DNA of 64,000 bases, from assembly GCA_023678885.1 (NCBI GenBank), contig CM042953.1:4654518-4718517 (forward strand). The letters run 5' to 3'. A model generated the notes under the pieces. It made no database searches, was not told the origin of the DNA, and worked only from the letters and a program-made list of their open reading frames with translations. Both the position numbers and the translations under genes were made by a program. This stretch comes from Pogostemon cablin (lineage: Eukaryota > Streptophyta > Magnoliopsida > Lamiales > Lamiaceae). This document shows positions 59,150-64,000 of this stretch, piece by piece. Every line of letters starts with the position of its first letter. Positions within the stretch are counted from its first letter, which is position 1.

Positions 59150-62100
59150 AGAAAATACATGTGTATTCTCACAAAGGACGTCTCATGATGCCTATTAAAG
59201 TCTCTAGTGAAGAGATGAGAGGTTCATAGAAATATGATGGTCTCATGTAACTCTTCGGATACTTGAGTAAATTAAAAGGCAGAAGATCATGGTTGAATTG
59301 ATGAATGAATTGGAAAATCTTGGAATAGAAATTGAAAGGGAAACCTAAATCAATTTATTCTTCACAATTTGCCTGGATGTTTTGAGCAAGTTCTACCTGA
59401 AATACGAGAGGTTGTATATGGTGGGAAACTTCTGACAAAACATGTAGCAAAGGAAAGCCATTTTCATCATAATGTGAACAAGTTTAATATCTTATTTACT
59501 AATGGTTTAAACATGATTAGTGATGGCATCTACTGACACGAAGTATGTAAATACTGGAATCACTAAATGTTTATCACTGAGTAAGGATAAGATTGTTAAT
59601 AACATGGGTAAAACTACAAAGGTAGTGGCTATTGTAGTGGGAGTTGTTTATTTATCTCATGATAAGAATAAACGATTGATTATGAGAAATTATCTTTACG
59701 TACGTTTCATAGAAAGAATTTAATTTTGATTTCTATGCATTAACGGATGAGGCTATAATCCATTAAAGTATGTTGGTGGATAAAAAATATACTCTTGAAT
59801 CATGTACATCCCACAGATGCAATAAATAGTAATTAAATAATGCATCTTCTAATATAAGTAAGAGAAAGGAACCTTCGGAAATGAACTAAACATACATTTG
59901 GCGTATATGACTAATTCATTTTACTTGAGTAGGATTCAAAAGTTGATAGCCGATAGACCATAAGGTTTATCTGAAGTGGAAACTATCGGACTTGCGAGTC
60001 TTGCTTGGAAGTAAAAATGATTAACTGCCTTTTCAAGGCTGTGGGGTGTAGAGCCAAAGATATATATGTTGGAATTAGTTCATTCTGATTCAAGCGAACC
60101 TAATATTATCCAGGCGAGAGGTGGTTATGAATATTCGAAGATTATTCATGAAACCAATATATTTATATGATGCACTGCATGTCTAAGTTCTTTGATTAAT
60201 TCAAGAATTGTAAGGCTGGTACAGTGAAGCGTCATGGAAAATATATTAAGACATTACGATTCAATCATGATGGCGAATACCTCTTGGGATAGTTAGGAGC
60301 TATTGACCAGAAGTTGAGATTAAATCTCAAGTTGACTACACCGGGTATGCCCCAAACTGAATGGTGTGGTGGATAGAAGGAATAAGGCTCTTATGGTTAT
60401 GATTAGATAGATGATGAATTATTTGGAATAATTAAATTCATTTTTTGGATATGCCCTAGATACAGTAATTCGTGAAGCATTTGTCTGTATATAGGATATC
60501 CTAGAAAAATGGAGGGTGATTTATTTAGTCCAAAAGATCGAAGGGTGATTTTCAACACAAACACTGGATTTTTTGGAAAAGGACTATGTAATAAATCACA
60601 AACCCACGTATGAGTTGTTCTAAAGGAAGTGAGAGGAAAACACAAAGTTATAGTACCAATTGTACAAGAGGATATGCCACAAGGTAAACTGCAACGCGTG
60701 TCACGTCTGATACACAATTACATGTAGTGCCTTGTCATAGTGGAAGGGTTGTATGACAACCCATAAATATATGTTTTGGGAGAGTCGTGAGACTTGATCC
60801 CTAGTGAACATGGTATTATCCCACGGATACGACGTAGCACTACAAGATGAAAATGCGGAATCTTAGTAAGTTGCAATGAATGTTGAAATAGAATCTATGG
60901 ATTCTATATTAAGTCTGGGAACTTGTATGACCACTAAATGGTGTAAAATCCATTGCAAGTGGTCAAAGGAAATAAAAGAGGATCATATGGAAAGGTGAAA
61001 ACCTTGGAAGCAAAGCTTGTTGCGAAAAAGTGTACTCAGAAAGAAATTGTTCGATTATGAGGAAACATATTCACTGGTAGCTATGCTTATGTTGATCCGG
61101 ATTCTTTTATTGCTGCTATGAGGAACAGTAAATAGATGTCAAAGACAGCTTTCCTGATTGGAAGTCTTGAGGAAAACATTTATGTGAAGCAACCAGAGTG
61201 ATTCATTGCAAAGTACTAATAGCATTTTGATAGTAAGCTTAAAATTGTCCAGCGATGGACTAAAGCAAGCTTTAAGATCGTGAAGCATCTGTTTTGATTA
61301 TGTAATCCAGTGGCATGGATTTAAATCAATGAGCGGATGAGTCTTGTGTGCTGTAAAGAGTGACGGAAACGTGGTGGTGTTTTTTGTACTATACGTAGAT
61401 AGTATCTTGCTCATTGGAGACAATAAAAGAGTATTATCGGGCGTATGGGTACGGTTAATAAAGCGGTAGAGATGAAGGACTTAAGAAAGGCAAAATATAT
61501 CCTTTTGATCATGGTAATACGGATCACAGAAAGGACATTATGCTTATCTCAAGTTTCATAAATGATACAGTCCATACTCATTTAGCATGTTAATTTATCT
61601 AAGTGAATGTGTCTTTGAGACACAAGAAGAAGATAAAGAGGATGAAAGCGATTCCTTATGCTCCGGCGAATAAGGAAGCTCAATCTAAGGAATGCTATGA
61701 ACGATGTTGGATATCTGTTTTGCTGGATGCATGAACAGTGGGTATCAACGTAACCCGGAACAAGAATGATGAACTGTGGTAAGACATATATAAAGTGCCT
61801 GAGAAGGGCTGGAAATTATATGTGGACTTACTGGACAGATTCACTGCTTCTTGCGGATTACGTAGATTCGGATTTTTTTAGTCAGATTGGACGGCAGTAA
61901 ATTCACCTCAAAGGTTATGTGTTTAATCTTAGGAAGTAGAGTCATAATGTGGAGGAGTGTTATATAGAAATATATTTCAGACTCCGGACTCCATCATGGA
62001 AAGATGATGAATTGGAGCCTATAAGGCAGCCAAAGTATTTAAATGACTCTAGAGACTTCATGATGGACTTTGAAGTGTTTCTAAGTTTGCCCAAGGTAAT

Positions 62101-62340
62101 CACAATTTACATTGATGATATTGGTGCAGTTGCAAACTTGAAGAAATTACAAGTCCATAAGGCAATTAAACACATGGAGCGCGAGTACCACCTGTTACGA
62201 GAAATCGTATGATGAGGGAAAGGTTGTTGTCACCTAGATTGCATCAGATGATGACCTAGTAAACCATTTACAACGAACTTAAGGCGAGAGCTTTTAATGG
62301 TCGTGTAGTGGGAGTAGGAATCAGATGTATGGCAGAAGAC
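59150..62340 (+). pseudogene. Broken copia gag-pol (element C)
   Basis: Gag-like remnant near 59280-59440; pre-integrase segment in the 67-codon frame 59520-59723; integrase about 59900-60500, with NGVVDRRN so the catalytic Glu is Asp (60372-60374). RT spans about 60950-61450, with the TGA at 61199-61201 and YVDS at the catalytic box (about 61392-61403). The RNase H end is in frame 61949-62212 (87 codons, GAVANLKK, HKAIKHMEREYHLL). Frameshifts lie between nearly all of these. The lesions match those of A and B. No working protein expected. Confidence 0.88.
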
Positions 62341-62360
62341 ATGACAGCATAGTCTTTTAG

Positions 62361-62374
62361 TATAAGTGGGAGAT
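62361..62374 (+). other. Polypurine tract of copia C
   Basis: TATAAGTGGGAGAT, abutting the 3' LTR; identical to that of A. Confidence 0.8.
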
Positions 62375-63577
62375 TGTTGGATTGTATACTAAAAGTCTAG
62401 CTTTAGTATGAACAATGTTATAACAATATTTGAAATGAGAATCATATGATCAAATGATTGCATCTTATAATTTATTTTATATGCATGATGCAATAATCCA
62501 TTTACTTTATATTGTAGATAATATGTTATGCGACAACACGTGGAAGATCATATTATCGGCCTCCTTATAAAGTATAAACAAATGCTCACAACCGAGATAG
62601 ACGGGGACTCTCTATTGGTATGGTTGTAGTGTGGTTTGGTATTAGCTTGTCTTGGCTATAGAATCACATTAGTGCACTTGTGTGTATTGAGCAGGACCGC
62701 CTGAGATCGTTCTTCTTATACTGACTATATAGTAGAACTTGATCTCTGTTATTATGGAAGTTCGTGCTCTTAATCCCTATACAATAACCTCGACACGTAG
62801 GTCAGTATGTATTTCTTTGATTCATCAATGGGTGAGATTTATATGTATTAAATAAATATACTCGGTGAGTTGGGAAGTAGTGTTGTCTCTATGGTGTGCT
62901 GTTGATTGTAGAAGGAATCCATGTCCAACATAGGTTGATGATGTCCCCTTGAGGAGCTCATAAGGTTTATCATGTAAATCTTGCAAGTGGATTAATTTCC
63001 AGCATGATAATAAGGTTGAGTGGTACTACTCTCTGATGAGATATTAATTAATTTGAGTTATCAGTAACTTAATTAATTAATGGACATTGTATTTCTTAAA
63101 CATGGGGAGACCATCGGACTTATAATAAGAAGGAGCCCAGAATATAATTTTGGGATTGGACGGGTAGTGCAGTAATAATATTTTAGTGGACTATATTATT
63201 ATTATTGGATTTAATTAAAAGCTTTGGGCTAAGCTTGGTTAATTAAATTCAATTGAGACCCAGTCCAATTTCTCCTCCTGGTCCCTGCTGTAGCCCGAGT
63301 ATATAAGTCATCTCAGTTCCTGTTAAACCTAAGTCTGTGCCTCATTTGACATATGGGAGAAAACAGAGAACAGATTGAGAGAACTCTGGGGATTGTTGAC
63401 CACCTAACACCAGAGTTGACTTTGGGACATACGGTAGAAGATCAGAGGTGTTCATCACAGAACTTCATCCTCTACATCAACCCAGAAGTACGGTAAACAA
63501 TTTTAATTGCTTCCGCTATTATCATTTATTTGTATTTCTAAGGATCACGTTGATCCACACGATCCAATTGCCCAACA
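62375..63577 (+). repeat. 3' LTR of copia C
   Basis: 1203 bp, partner of 55425-56627; followed by the GATAG duplication. Confidence 0.95.
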
Positions 63578-63582
63578 GATAG

Positions 63583-64000
63583 TATCTTGCTCATTGGAGA
63601 CAATGAAAGAGTATTATCGGGCGTATGGGTATGGTTAATAAAGTGGTAGAGATGAAGGACTTAAGAAAGGCAAAATATATCCTTTTGATCACGGTAATAT
63701 GGATCACAAGAAAGGATGTTATGCTTATCTCAAGTTTCATAAAATGATACAGTCCATACTCATTTAGCATGTGAGCTTAATCTAAGTGAATGTGTCTTTG
63801 AGACACAAGAAGAAGATAAAGAGGATGAAAGCGGTTCCTTATGCTTCGGCGAATAAGGAAGCTTAATCTAAGTAATGCTATGAACGAAGTTGGATATCTG
63901 TTTTGCTGGATGCATGAACAGTGGGTTTCAATGTAACCCAGAACAAGAATGATGAAATGTGGTAAGACATATATGAAGTGCCTGAGAAGGACGGGAAATC
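63583..64000 (+). pseudogene. Broken copia RT/RNase H (B, part 3), runs off window
   Basis: Resumes B exactly where 55424 left off, just inside the RT catalytic box, and is colinear with C at 61403 onward. Frames are broken; no open frame of note. Confidence 0.85.

Larger units (their letters stand above)
55425..63577 (+). mobile_element. Complete but coding-dead copia element C
   Basis: 8153 bp nested in copia B in the same orientation. Two 1203-bp LTRs (55425-56627 and 62375-63577) differ at about 30-35 sites by eye, roughly 97% identity. GATAG duplications are perfect. Primer site, leader with hairpins, broken gag-pol and polypurine tract are all in place. Confidence 0.96.
41087..64000 (+). 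mobile_element. Copia element B (with nested E and C), runs off window
   Basis: Starts with a 1199-bp 5' LTR (41087-42285) set in satellite at ATAAC, then a tRNA-iMet primer site and a leader. Its internal region is broken into 42286-46258, 54778-55424 and 63583-64000 by gypsy element E and copia element C. Removing both gives a colinear match to the interior of C. The 3' LTR lies beyond the window, so its target duplication cannot be checked. Coding content is degenerate as in A and C. Confidence 0.92.

Overview
This window looks like plant nuclear DNA from a satellite-rich, probably centromeric or pericentromeric, region. No host gene is visible. The evidence is a long array of a ~173-bp tandem satellite, plus LTR retrotransposons of two plant types. 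The Ty3/gypsy elements are Athila-like: primer sites match the tRNA-Asp 3' end and there is no chromodomain. The Ty1/copia elements have primer sites matching tRNA-iMet and ~1.2-kb LTRs. The species cannot be named from this sequence.

Layout. 1-~1078: truncated minus-strand copia fragment. ~1079-10088: satellite array 1. 10089-18123: complete minus-strand copia element (element A), with 1202-bp LTRs and a near-perfect 5-bp target duplication in the satellite. 18124-23003: satellite array 2. 23004-30652: Athila-like gypsy element D, target duplication ACTCA, one 1545-codon open frame with protease, RT, RNase H and most of integrase, but no Gag core and a 3' LTR lacking its U3. 30653-41086: satellite array 3, with a recent ~1.03-kb higher-order triplication. 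41087 to beyond 64000: plus-strand copia element B, itself hit by two nested insertions. These are gypsy element E (46259-54772, target duplication GACAA, Gag and protease only, no RT or integrase) and copia element C (55425-63577, target duplication GATAG).

Order of events read from nesting and LTR divergence. Satellite came first and B inserted into it. C (LTRs differ at about 30-35 sites) and E (about four differences in 1656 bp) then entered B. A (about a dozen differences) and D (about four differences over the 1142 bp shared by its LTRs) entered the satellite separately.

Most notable points. (1) The copia copies share the same inactivating lesions: YVDD changed to YVDS or YVDG, the integrase catalytic Glu replaced, and a common in-frame TGA. 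Yet they sit in clean target duplications, so a catalytically dead family appears to have been mobilised in trans. (2) These copies keep two tandem leader hairpins whose arms change in compensating ways between copies, a candidate packaging or translation signal. (3) Gypsy elements D and E have complementary losses: D lacks the Gag core, E lacks RT, RNase H and integrase. (4) The 3' LTR of D begins almost exactly at the predicted transcription start, as an aberrant strand-transfer product would.
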